Below, piece after piece: positions 45,329 through 56,775 of a DNA stretch of 63,466 nucleotides (its first letter is position 1; each line of letters opens with the position of its first letter). Made by a program: the position numbers and the translations under genes. The DNA is from Gymnopus androsaceus JB14 (Eukaryota > Basidiomycota > Agaricomycetes > Agaricales > Omphalotaceae). The notes below the pieces were generated by a model that was given only the letters and a program-made list of their open reading frames with translations, did not search any database and was not told where the DNA came from. The stretch covers positions 243,836 to 307,301 of the forward strand of contig ML769425.1 in the NCBI GenBank assembly GCA_009733575.1, in the 5' to 3' direction.

Positions 45329-46817
45329 GTCTTAGGAATGCAGGTGGAGCCTAACATGCACATCTCAACAAGCCTGTTGTTGATTAGGAAGCCCTTGGAC
45401 CCAGTATTGGTCAGGATTAGTTTTATTGAGAAAGCTCTTTTGAGTGTTAGCTAGCTGTCCTACCTGTCTTACCTCTTGCTCACTCTTCACTGAGTGTTTT
45501 AAAGAATGCCTAACTCAAGTGACTTGCATGGTGGTCGTATAAGCTTGTTAGGTAGCTTGTGGGATGCCCTGAGGAGACTGATGTGATTCTCTCTACTTTG
45601 GGATTTGGTCCGATTCAACCTCAAGTCATTTGCCTTTTACAAGGCTTGCCAGATACTTTTAGCAGAACTGCCCTTGGAAGTATATCTATCTTTGCCTTGC
45701 CAATAACCAGCCAGCTATATGTCTAGCTCCATATCTTGGAAGGCCTAGATGCTGCACAGCATATACCACTTGGTACTATTCAGAAGCTCAGACAGAAGAT
45801 ACTCCTTGGTTGTTTTTGTCCTTTATAGTTGCAAAGCATTTTTGTATCATGTGACCGCATTGGGTTGCCTTGGTGTCAATTCCTCAGCACTCTGCCAACA
45901 GGTATCAACCTTAGATGCAACCATGTGATGTCTAGTCTATTGCGGAATGTCCTTTCCATTCTGGTAGTGGGTGTCATAAAAACTCCCTTGGTGAGCTGCT
46001 CATGGGAGCAATGCCTTGTTAAGATTTCAGATCCCTAGGGTATGTCTTTTGACAGTCTATCCTAATATAACTTGTACAAGGGCTCATTCTCTGGCTGCGC
46101 TCAGCAACTTGTTATCCAACAAGCTTGCCTTGCTACTCCATACAGTGCATAAGACTTTGATCAAGGCGCATTGACTAAGTTAAGTATGGTACCATTGCAC
46201 ATACCAGTACTCTGCAACCCCTTGGGTAGTATAGACTATTGTTGGACTTTAACTATCAGCTTGGGCTTGCTGTAGTTCTCTGTAAAACCATTGTTTATTA
46301 TCAAACAGAGCTTAGAATTATTAGTTCCGTGCAATTCTAGCCTTAGCCGGAAAATTGGCATATCAATGTAGAATCATGACTTGAGTTTTCTTCAGAGGTA
46401 AAGCAAAAATGCGAAATACCTGCCTTAGAGTTTGTAGAGCTACTAGAGCTAGCTATGGACTTACCTGCTTATAGTACTAGGTTCTCCCTCACCAGAATTG
46501 CTTACATGCCTGAAGGGCACTCTTCACTCTTGCGCACTAGCTTGAGCAGTCAAAGCTGTATCTGAGCTTCCTTGACAAAGGAAAGAGGAAGACCATGAAA
46601 TCAACTATAAGAGGTATAAAATTAGTGTGCATAGAATTAATTGACACCTGGCATATTCATGAACAAAGCTTGAGCTCCAGGCATACTGACCCCTGCATGC
46701 AAGGATTCCAAACATAGATATATATATAAGTCTCATATTTCCTCAACTGACTCCCTCACCAAGATTCATCATATTCAGGCCAGAAGAGGTTTCAAAGTCA
46801 TATAGAAACATTATGAA
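45329..46817. other. Gene-free stretch after the gap
   Basis: No motif-bearing open frame. A short AT run is at about 46717-46727. The sequence is rich in TTGCC/CTTG words and could be degraded retroelement DNA, but I could not identify a domain. Confidence 0.35.
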
Positions 46818-46876
46818 TTATTTAATCATTTGTACAATATGATTGACATTGAACCCACTTGAGGCTTCAAAAGGAT

Positions 46877-47993
46877 TATGTGTCTTGGGCATCGGTGTTG
46901 AAGGGGTTCCTGAAATTGTCAGATATGTGGTGATACACTGAGGGGTGATCAGCATATATTTGAAAACAATCAGAACAAAAATATTACTGTTGCAAAATAT
47001 AATCGGTGAGACGGTTGTCTGAAGCACCCCGCATGTTGACAACAGAGTGACAAGTGTTCTTAGCTATGCGCATTATGATAAGATCCCCTTGTACACCAGA
47101 GTTGGGATTGTTTGGTAGATAATTGGACCGCTTGAAGAACACATGGAACATAGTTGTTGCCCAACCATGCTTAACTGACACAAATATGTCATGAGTGTAT
47201 GGCTGGAACCTGTGTGCCTCAAAGAGGCTGTCTACAAGGCATAGCGCTTGGACAAACAGATGTCCTTGTGAGCACATAAATACGCTATGTAGATTGATTA
47301 TGCGGAGTGTAGAGCCGAGCTCGCAGCTCAAGCGTCGCCTTGAACTTATACCAATGTCAGCTTTTCAAAGAATAAAGATGAATATATAAGACTTACATTC
47401 TGGGGATTAATATAAAGTCATTGATTAACCATGGCAAAACAAGTGTGACACTAAGATGTGGATGCCAAAGCAGAGGGAGTGAGGATGTGATGCGCACGTG
47501 GAAGGAGAGCAGACCAGCTGAAGAGATAACAATGTATAATACCAGATTCTCTGGCCTCCCATCCTTTTTACATCCCAAAGTCAAAAAGACAATAAACAAA
47601 GAGAAGGAGGCCAAGGAAGGTATCTCTGTGAGACCATATGGTTGGAAATAATAGACAAGTGTCAACTGTTGTTCTGCGTGTGATAAAAAGCAAGGGATAA
47701 TTGAAGTTGATAAAAAAAAAAGCAGCAGGGTGACATATCGTGCCAGTTTTTAACCAACCCAATCCTAAATGTACCTGTTAAGAAAACAATGGAATCAAAC
47801 TTTCTCGTGCAAGCTCAGGAATGAAGACAACAAAAAGGCTGAAAACAATTAGAAAAGCAGACAAAAAGACAAAGTAAGAGACATTCCACGTCAGGTTTAA
47901 AGAACAGAAGACCAACACTGCATCGGTAGCCGCCTGAGATCCCTGTTGGAATGGGAGTCGCCTATGGGGAATGCATGGCAATGGGAATGACAT
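46877..47993 (-). CDS. Unrecognised multi-exon protein with hydrophobic segments
   Basis: Minus-strand frames 47993-47778 (starts MSFPLPCIPHRR, with hydrophobic VSYFVFLSAFLIVFSLFVVF), 47665-47393 (FSLFIVFLTLGC, LVLPWLINDFIL) and 47331-46984 (LFEAHRFQPYTHDIFVSVKH, FKRSNYLPNNPNSG, VQGDLIIMRIAKNT) look like exons of one gene, ending after an intron (about 46973-46897) with a stop near 46877. The last exon has the look of conserved coding sequence, but I cannot name the family. A membrane protein is the simplest reading. Confidence 0.35.
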
Positions 47994-48721
47994 TTACGGC
48001 ATTAAGAGTAGTACCGTTTGAATAGTGGAGGTTTGGTGTGTTCAGTCCTTTGGAGTTGCGGTGGTATGGTTGGTGATATGTGGCTTGAGAGGACTATTCT
48101 TTCTTGTTTGATACAGTAAGACAGCCATCTAGAATATAGGAGGAGACGGATGGACTGATCAGCCTATACACTCTCACTATTACGACAATGCATACATTTT
48201 TTGTTCCCTTGATTTCGTTTTTCATGGTTGCGATTTTCTTTCCAAGCTTCTTTCGCTTCGCGATACGAACATTTTCACTACCAACTTTTTTTTCTTTTTC
48301 TTCGTAGTTCATTGATTATTGCTGTTATCATATTAGTTGGCGTCATCTGAAATTTCACTCTCACAGGACTTTTTGCGCGTTTTGAGCCTTCAGCACTTTT
48401 CGGTCATATCTCAGTAAATACCGTAGCTATGGTCTTTTAATAAAGCGCATTGTAATCGTCTAGGTTCGAGCCTGAGGTGCAACGCTAAAGAAATTGAAGA
48501 TCCGAGCATGTTTATTTTTCGCAGTAAATTACAATACCGTTCAGAGATTTCAGTTGTCGCAGCATAACAAATCTTATTTACAAGCTTTCTGAGCAGTAGA
48601 ATACCTCCGATGGACTATAATACAGATGCAAATCTACTTTAGAGAGGCCACTGAACCTGTGACAGAGCCCTGTGAAGCGCCCACATTGCTTGTTTACTTT
48701 TCTCAAGTCTAAAATGACGAA

Positions 48722-50534
48722 ATGCATCGCGCAAGTGTTTGGAAAACAGCTAAAAAGAGACAGAAGGACAAGAAAGAAGACCTTGGTGAGTTCTGTATCC
48801 TGCTTTTGAAGTTGAGGCCTGGAAGAACTGACCCGAATTGTAAAGCTATACCAGAACCCACATCGCCTCCTCTTTCTTTCCCTCAGTCTTCCGGATCGCC
48901 TGAACCAAGTCAAAATAAAAGTCCTGAGATTACACCACCACCCGAAAATGGGAAAGCCAAGCAAGCGCGAAAATGAAAGCTGCAATGCATCTGATGGGTT
49001 TCAAAGAGAGTTCCATCACTTTCCGCCAGAAACCAATGACTGGGTCAGATAATGAAAGAGCAGGAGGAAGATGAAGACAGCGAAGATGATGAAGACGAAG
49101 GTAGTGAAGATGAAGATGGTGACTTGGATGAGATGGTATTGGATGAGGATGTAACTTGGATGAGGATAGTGACTCGGACAGAGTAGCTTCTCAAGTCAAA
49201 AAGACAAAGGCACCAGCTCCGCTAACGATAAAACTCAAACCTAAGAAGAAAGGCAGCACCAAACGAGGTGATTGACACTCACCGCTATGCCTGTTTATAC
49301 TCAATCATTCTGCAGCATTCACGTTTTTCGGTTCCAGTTGGTGATGCAGATGAAGCGAATACGTCTCACTACACCCATTTCTTGGTCTGACTTCGAGTTT
49401 GCACTTGCTAATGCACTTGGCGTTGCTCCAAAAACTGTTCGAGTCGCCTATAGGTTCAGCACTGCACCTCAAGCCAGCAGCTTTCATCACGTTCAGAATG
49501 CATCTGAACTTGCAGAGCTTGTGAAAGATGCTGAAGTAGCGGAAGATGGCCTTGCTAAGAGCAGAGCACAGACAAAAAAGAAGTTTGTAGTGCATCTGAA
49601 GTGTACAGGGGAGCAGTCCGAGAAGGACAAGAAGGCAAAGGGTAAGGGTAAAGCTAAGACGGGAAAGAACAAGGTATGCATGTCAGCTGTCAGCACTTCA
49701 TCAAGTACTCATGTACTCATGTACTTATAGCGTAAACGTGCCAAACAATCTGATTCTGATTCTTCTTCTGATGAAGATGGAGAGGGTAAGACCAAGAAGC
49801 ACAAGATGGGTCAGGCGCAGTGGATAGCACAGATCACTGCTGATAATCAATGCTTGGAGCATAAGCGTATTTGCCTCAAAAGTATTGCTAGTCACCCACC
49901 GTTGAAGAATACGGACATCGCAACTTGGGCTTTGATCATGGTAAATACTTTGTGCACCATTCATATTCATTCTGACATACATATATATGGTAGACCACTG
50001 GATGGCCATCGACAACCAATCCTCCTGCCAAAATTGAAGCTTGATTTTGAGAAGGCTGTTGTTACTCCTGTTCCTCCGCATACTCTAGTTCCAGCTCCTC
50101 CGCCTACTTATCAGACAGCAATGGGTGGATACGGGCCTTATGGTGCATATACGCTGCCTCCTGCCTCACCATTCAGATCTCAAGGTTATTCGAGATGCAA
50201 TGAGATGCCAAGCTCCGATCCAATTGAGCCCACGGAGGATGTAACCCTCTTCCCGCGATTGGAACAGTGGTTGACAGACCTTGATAATGGTATGCAAGGA
50301 CATGACGGCCACAACTTTGCATTGTTTGCACCAGATTTCCTTCGCGAAAAGTACATGCGCATCTCTGATTTGGATGGACTAACAATGTCAGATGTTCTTG
50401 AGATGTGTAGTGGCATGGCAAGAGGGACGGCAAAGAAGATTATTGACATCGCCACGAGAGAGTGCAAGGATATTAGGAAGAAGGAGAAACAGCGTGTTAG
50501 GGAAATGGAAACAATGCCCCGTCATTACCACTAA
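48722..50534 (+). CDS. Transposon passenger protein: acidic region, PB1-like segment, SAM-like C-terminus
   Basis: The first exon starts MHRASVWKTAKKRQKDKKED and splices (48782 to about 48850) to a Pro/Ser-rich segment (EPTSPPLSFPQSSGSPEP). Then follow MKAAMHLMGFKESSITFRQK, a Glu/Asp-rich stretch (about 49050-49165), a basic linker (TIKLKPKKKGSTK), a segment WSDFEFALANALGVAPKTVR and NASELAELVKDAE that resembles a PB1 or ubiquitin-like fold, a Lys-rich linker, IAQITADNQCLEHKRICLKS, a Tyr/Pro-rich spacer, and a helical C-terminus RISDLDGLTMSDVLEMCSGM and ARGTAKKIIDIATRECKDI reminiscent of SAM domains. Frame breaks occur near 48974 (a run of A), 49070 and 49155, so either the gene is decaying or the sequence has indels. 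It has no transposase motifs and its role is unknown; fold assignments are by eye. Confidence 0.6.
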
Positions 50535-50565
50535 ATAGCTTATAATGTACATAAATAAGAACAAG

Positions 50566-51750
50566 CTAGTATCTGCAATGGGAGAACCATCCCTTTGCAT
50601 CCTCTGCACTAACAGACCACATGGCTTCATTGAGTAGCAAGTAAACATCAAGATCATCTTTCTCCGACATTGCTGCACGTATGATACCACCATGCCGTCG
50701 AACATATGCCTTGATAGCGGAAAATGCAAGTTCAATTGGATTGTAGTCGGGTGAATAGGGTGGTAGAAACACATAGCGCATCCCACTGCAATAGAAATGA
50801 GACAGCTACCATAAAAGAGTGAATCACCGAGCTTCGATCATGTCAATTACTTTCTTGTTCTTGTGAATCCGACAGTTATCCATCACAATGACCGAATTGG
50901 GTTGCGGCCATGGGTTCATTTGGTCAAGCAGTCCATCAATAAAGCGTCGAAACCGTGAATTGTTGTATGAGCCTTCAACCATATCAACAGTTAAGATACC
51001 GGTACTACATAGTGCTGGTAGGACGGAGTATCTGGCACTCATTCAGTTGTAGAACAAATAAATAGTAAGAAAATACATACCTCCGCCCACGCACAAAAAA
51101 GGCTTTCCGCATTGCTCGTTGTCCTTTCATTGCCCATGCGTACCCTCGATATGTAGTTCTTCTATCAGCAGAGCTCTCATCCACAAAGACTAGCTGGTCT
51201 GAAGTGTAATGTAATCCAATAAACGATATATATTGGGCTCGTTTGATTGCATTTCGTGTGAGCTACGCATGATATGAGCAAAGAGTGCAAAGTACTTGTG
51301 AAGTACTATTACGAACCTTCTTCATGGTAAACCCACTACGCTTGAGAGTCCTCCAGACTGTCATCTCAGATACAATAGTACCAGTCAAGTTTTTGAGAGC
51401 TTGTTTCATTTCGTCCAAAAAAGCGTCACATTGATTGCCTTGAACACATCCTTGAATGAACTGAGAAAGAACAGCTTGAGAATGCAGAGAATATGATAGA
51501 TAGCCAATGAACTCACAAAAGTTTCCTCAGTTGATAGATGCCTTGGCCTTCCTCTCCGCTCAAAGGCTGCTTTTGGTGGTACAACATCTCCAGTGGTTTT
51601 CCAACAATGAAGGATACGGCTTTGCTGGCGTATGCTGACATGAGATAAGGCCAGGATCTCTAATGGACTGTGAAGCTCAGAGAGGCGTAAAACTGTCCAA
51701 CAAAATTGTTCTGGCAGTGGTTTGCCTTTCGTCATGGAAGTTGCGACCAA
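50566..51750 (-). CDS. IS630/Tc1-like DD34E transposase, apparently intact
   Basis: Five exons (51750-51517, 51460-51317, 51262-51081, 51031-50828, 50785-50566) join without frame error to 327 codons. The N-terminus is a helix-turn-helix-like region (GDVVPPKAAFERRGRPRHLS). The DDE_3 catalytic core shows the first Asp in LVFVDESSADRRTTYRGYAW, the second in VIVMDNCRIHKNKKV, and Glu in PPYSPDYNPIELAFSAIKAY; 34 residues separate the second Asp from the Glu. These are the three metal-binding residues of the IS630-Tc1-mariner superfamily. The start ATG at 51750 could also be the next one at 51735. The enzyme would bind the surrounding TIRs and cut at TA. Confidence 0.9.
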
Positions 51751-52126
51751 GCAAGAGCATGCAAGAATTCAATACACCAGCTGTCGGAATGTCATTTCGC
51801 ACCTATCTAAAGTAGATTTGCATCTGTATTATAGTCCATCGGAGGTATTCTACTGCTCAGAAAGCTTGTAAATAAATTTGTTATGCTGCGACAACTGAAA
51901 TCTCTGAACAGTATTGTAATTTACTGCGAAAAATAAACATGCTCGGATCTTCAATTTCTTTAGCGTTGCACCTCAGGCTCGACTAGACGATTACAATGCG
52001 CTTTATTAAAAGACCATAGCTACGGTATTGAATGAGATATGACCGAAAAGTGCTGAAGGCTCAAAACGCGCAAAAAGTCCGTGAGAGTGAAATTTCAGAT
52101 GACGCCAACTAATATGATAACAGCAA

Positions 52127-52475
52127 TAATACACCGACATTACCAAAGGCTTGGCTTACACTGTCTGGATCTCCCGAACGTACCACGAGAAAAATGCCAG
52201 AACAAACATTCGTACTGACTGGACAAAATGCGTACAAAAACTCGAGCTGCATTTTTCTGAAATCCCATTCAACTCCATTCAATCCGCTGGTCGGTGAAAG
52301 CTTTTGAATCAGAACATTGTACGCTGGTCGTCGACCTCGAATCATTTACATTCTACAATACCTCCCTTTCCCCAATCTTGATCTTATATCCCGATTCTCA
52401 TTTTGCCAACTTCTCAGATGCATTTCTTTTTACTCCTTTCCCAATTTCTGGTCTTCTTCAGCTTCCTTACGGTCC
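52127..52475. other. Short intergenic region between transposon and kinase-fold gene
   Basis: Probable promoter region of the gene at 52476; CT-rich sequence at 52360-52470. The transposon insertion point is about 350 bp upstream of its start codon. Confidence 0.4.
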
Positions 52476-53706
52476 ATGGTCTTCCGCTTGTTCCTCGCGG
52501 CTATAGTCATCTCATTGTACGTACTTTAGCTCTTCTGAGATTTGAGACTCTGATTTAAATCATGTATAGAGTGAATCCTGGTCGGAAGGGCTATTTATGT
52601 CAAAGCAATTCTCATCTGAAGAGCAAAAGGTGTTCGGTACATGTCTACTCACATTTTTCCGTGAAACTGAACTAATAGCTCGATATTTATCAATTGATGT
52701 AGAACCCAAACTCACTGGGCTTAGCCTTGGCCCAGTTCTCACCAAGGAAGGGCATAACAACGCGGGGATCCACTCTGTATCAGGTGCTTACAAGGATCCC
52801 CACAGTGGGACCACCCACCAAGGGGAAACTCTAGTTGTCAAATTTCTCAACCCTACCAAAATGGTGGAGGGCAAAAATGCTAAATATGGCTGGGGCGAAG
52901 TTGCAGCATTGAAAGTTGTTGGTGACTACGTTGCCTCCGGTATGCTTGAAAATCAAGGGAAATTGGTTCCAGTGATTGTTATGAAGAAGCAGCCTGGGGC
53001 GGACATCCATGACAGTACAGCATACAAAGGAGCAAATGAAGAAAAGAAGAAGGAGATGAGGGCGAAGCTGGCTAAAGCTATGTGCGCAAAGGTGGCGAAG
53101 ATGGCATCTGAAAAGCTTCTCTATCATCAGTAAGTCCGAGTTTATTGAGCCTTTTATGTTCGCTAATTTACTTACTTGAAGTGACAACCATATGGGCAAT
53201 GTGATGGCTACACTCACTGGAAGCGAGATAACTAATGTTAATCTCATTGATTATGGTGCTGATTGGTGTTACCGAGTGAAGCCAGGGACATCGGAAAAGG
53301 TCCTGGTGAGTGCTTTAAGCCTTTATCTCCTACTTGATCACTGTTAATGCTTTTATGATATTTGCAGCTTGCCTTTTGCGAAAAGGATTGGATCACTATC
53401 TACTATTGGGTGCCCAGTAGTGGGCCACCTAAGTATGTTTTGAGTTATTCCATGACACAGTTTGGCTGCCTTCATGCATTATGGTGTCAAGATTGTGTGC
53501 ACACATTCTACGAAGAACTGAGCATAATTTTGAAGGGATTGGAGGTGAACTTGATCCGATATAAATATTTTATGGCGGTGGGTCCAAAACAGGGTAATGA
53601 CCGGGAACCGGGCCATTTGTCCAAAACATGCCCGCAATGCATCGTCTCGATGTTGGCATCGACTACGAGGCTCAGAAAGGCTTGTTACATGCTCAATCAA
53701 CCTTAA
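52476..53706 (+). CDS. Protein-kinase-fold (APH/kinase-like) protein with a signal-peptide-like start
   Basis: Exons 52476-52516, 52572-53129, 53182-53305 and 53368-53706 join in frame to 353 codons. The N-terminus MVFRLFLAAIVISLFES looks like a signal peptide or membrane anchor. The body contains GLSLGPVLTKEGHNNAGIH, SGAYKDPHSG, ETLVVKFLNPTKM (possible ATP-lysine in VVKF), KNAKYGWGEVAALKVVGDY, then a catalytic-loop-like LLYHHDNHMGNV and a metal-binding LIDYGADW. This H-x-D-N-H-x-x-N plus I-D-Y-G arrangement resembles kinase-like proteins of basidiomycetes related to aminoglycoside-phosphotransferase folds. Substrate unknown. The last exon is less certain because its sequence is less kinase-like. 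Confidence 0.65.
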
Positions 53707-54863
53707 ATATAAGTTTATTGCTATAGTAAGTCTATCTGAGACCAAATTACATTAAAAATACCCCAAAAGTCGACAATCAGCTTGGATGACTGGGAATGGC
53801 AAGCGATGATGATATTCAAGGTAGATGTTGGCAAGGAGGTATTATTAGATGTCAGGGAGTCATCTAGAGCCTTGAAAGACTGCCCAGAGTATGTAAATGC
53901 ACAACAGTTAGGATGTAGTAGGGGGCGAGAATACGAGAAGGTCATGATGTACTGTCCATGTGTGGTCGGGCAATGAAGCAGAAGCCTAGAATCAGTGCTA
54001 AATAGTAAGGGCAGCACAGTGGCAACACACCAGTATCCCAGACTCAAGCTGTGACTGCTACAGCTTTGGATATTCGATGTTACGCAAGAGTGGAAAATTT
54101 CAGTCGAGATCAACAACAAACACGATCCTGAAGAGACAAAAAAAATTAGAAAGATTATTCCATCCACCAGAAGCCTTGAGGGACATACCGTATCGTCTAG
54201 CCCAAGTTTGGTGGGATTCATGTGTGCCATTGAGGAGATATGGGGAGCAGCCTCGGGCACAGATCACAATTCGCAACCCGAAAGTTATGGGCGTACATTT
54301 CAATGAAATTTCACATTAAGCTTGACAGGAATGATTCATTTTGTCCTAAATGGCCTAAGGAAGCGTTTGGATGTGCCATAAATGCAAGAGAACGAACGAT
54401 GTTTGATACAACTCGAATTATTCGAAAGGATCGCTTGAGAAATTAAGAAAATCCCACGATTACACCAGGTCCCGCCGGCAATTGATCTGTCGCTCCGCTT
54501 CTGGCTGTCCTCTCGCTGCCAACTGATGTTCAGAGGACGGTCTGAGGCTGCTCTACATGATGTATACCACAACTTTTATGTTCAATGTGCTTTGCAGTCT
54601 GTAGCTGCATGATGGCCCACTACCCAGTCTGGCCCGCTACTAGGCAGGCAATAGTATGAGAATAATGGAAAAATAGTAATGGGTGAAGCGGGGACACCTT
54701 CCAACTCGCCCCAATAAGTATCCAAGGTGCCAGACAATGCCTTAACTTCGAAAGATTCTCTTACTCATCGTCATCTGGCTCAGACTTCATGGCCGGCATG
54801 TAGGCTAAAGTTTAAACCAATTGCGGGTCTGAAAAGTTGGATGGGTCTAATTAATTCTGAATA

Positions 54864-55113
54864 CTGTATCGATACGTCCCGTAACCGTAACGCGGGGAAC
54901 TTAGCCATTTTGTGAACCGTAATGCATAACTCCACTCTGGGAACCTCAAATTTGGAGAAATCGTGACACTAAAGTCAAAAAATTCTCGAAAATACGCCCA
55001 AAAAAAGCATTAAAAAATTTCCGTAACACGAATTTCTGCCTCGGGAACTTCATTTTTTGAAGTTCCCACTGTAATGCATAACACCCCGGGAAGATACAGT
55101 CGTATCGATACAG
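54864..55113. mobile_element. 250-bp MITE, copy 1
   Basis: TIR CTGTATCGATACG at the left is inverted at the right end, and TA flanks both ends (54862-54863 and 55114-55115). Interior words GTCAAAAAATTC, AAATACGCCCAAAAAAA and CGGGAACTTCATTTTTT are shared with the copy at 56199-56464. Confidence 0.8.
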
Positions 55114-55224
55114 TACCTGCATAGACAAGATCCTTCTGATGGTATATGATACAAGCCCATACACATTTGTACCTCTTGATCTGAAGAAGAAAGAGAACAA
55201 AAAATTAAATCTTGCAGACGCAGT

Positions 55225-56775
55225 AAGACATCAGCAAAACATGTGTGATTATTGATGCGGCCAGTACCCAAAAGTGCCTCACAGTGCTTCCAGCGCTCCA
55301 GAGCCTCGAGGACCTAGATGGTAAGGGCAGCACTGGCCAGAGCTCCCAGCAGCCGGATTATTACCTTATTTGGATATTAATATGTTCATGACATCTGGAA
55401 CTTGCACAAATGCTAGGGAGTACTTACTGGGTAGCATTGCCTTAGTACACTAGTTTGGCTAGCTACCTCGACTCTACCTAGGACTGGATTGCAGATTATG
55501 AGACTCAATATTTTGCCATTTTGGGCCATAAATCCGCATTGTATGATTGTTGAATTTATTCCGGGAAGTGCCAAGGAAGTGCTGGCAGGCTCTGGCTAGT
55601 GCTGAGGCCCTGGGAAATCTCAGCAATGCCGTGGGAAAAATACAACTTTTGCTGATGAATACTTATATATGCCCTGCTAGAGGACTTGGAAGTTTTCTTT
55701 TTTCATTGAAGGCAGGAAGGGACTCAGAAGCTTACAAGCCAACAAAGTTGATTTTGATGTATCATATGAAATCCCTGAAGTCTGGACAGCACTGAACTGA
55801 GCTTGCCCTGAGTTTACAACACACATACATAGCAAAACCCAGATTTTTGCTGGAGCTGTCAGTAGCATCTGCAGAATTAATTCGAAGATCAGAGAGCTAT
55901 GAAAAGCTCTGGAGACATCAGCAAAACCTGGGTGAACCTCTGTCCAGCACTCATAGTAAGGTCCCCATCTATCCAGAGCTATGGATTGCTATGACCTGCT
56001 ATGGATGTCAAAGGGCAATACAAATTGGCAGGCTCATAGGAAACTCATAGCTACCCATAGCAGTTCATAGTTCTATGGCTGCTATGGCTTGCTATAATGG
56101 CTGTGTCAATTATCCAGGTTTTGCTGATGGACCTCCAGTTTCTCTGGCTGCTCCGAAGCAAAAATGGAATGATGGACATGCACTTCAGTGTTGTAACACT
56201 GTATTGATACGACCGTAAGTTCCCGTAACCGTAATGCCAGCCCCGGGAACTTAACCATTTTGTGAATTGTAAGGCATAACTCCTTTCCGGGAACCTCAAA
56301 TTTGGTGAAATTGTAACACTAAAGTCAAAAAATTCCCCAAAATACGCCCAAAAAAAAGCATTAAAAATTATCCGTAATGCCAACTTTTGCATCAGGAACT
56401 TCATTTTTTCAAGTTCCCACTGTAACATGTAACACCCCGGGAACATATGATTACATCAATACAGCAGTGCAGAATCACAACCAACAATGCCTGAGAAAAA
56501 TATTTACAGCACATCAGCAAAACCTGTATGACATGGGCAAGTGCTTGAGCAAACTGTCCAGAGCTCCCAGTCTCACAGCATCCTTAGCACTCAGATGGTC
56601 CGGCCAATGCAGGAGGGGACTCCCAGAAGTCTCCAGAGGCCACAAAATTACCTTATTTGGAAATAACATTGATTTTATATTTCTGACAGCACTGGCCAGT
56701 GCTGGCTCTGGGAGCACTGGGAATTTCAAGTATTGCTGTGGGAATTAAAACGTAAAATACAGGTTTTGCTGATGC
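55225..56775. repeat. Cluster of small inverted-repeat elements with CATCAGCAAAACCTG ends
   Basis: CATCAGCAAAAC occurs at about 55226, 55917 and 56512 (+), and its inverse (GTTTTGCTGATG or close) at about 55647, 56119 and 56759. This gives three outward-bounded units of roughly 430, 215 and 260 bp. The first and third share interior words (CCAGAGCTCCCAG, ATTACCTTATTTGGA, GCACTGGCCAG), so they are members of one MITE family. The second 250-bp-family MITE sits between units two and three. Confidence 0.6.
56199..56464. mobile_element. 266-bp MITE, copy 2
   Basis: TIR CTGTATTGATACG (left) and its near inverse at the right end. Collinear with 54864-55113 across the interior with scattered substitutions. 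The flanking dinucleotide is CA on both sides, not TA. Confidence 0.75.

Larger units (their letters stand above)
48319..52126. mobile_element. IS630/Tc1-type DNA transposon with about 325-bp TIRs and two genes
   Basis: Inverted repeats run from 48319 to about 48647 and from about 51803 to 52126, starting TTGCTGTTATCATATTAG and nearly identical over roughly 325 bp. TA lies immediately outside both ends (48317-48318 and 52127-52128), the expected target duplication. Inside are a minus-strand DD34E transposase (50566-51750) and a plus-strand passenger gene (48722-50534), arranged tail to tail with 31 bp between their stop codons. Total length is 3.8 kb. The transposase is intact on paper and the TIRs are well preserved, so the element is probably young and may be mobile. 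Confidence 0.9.
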
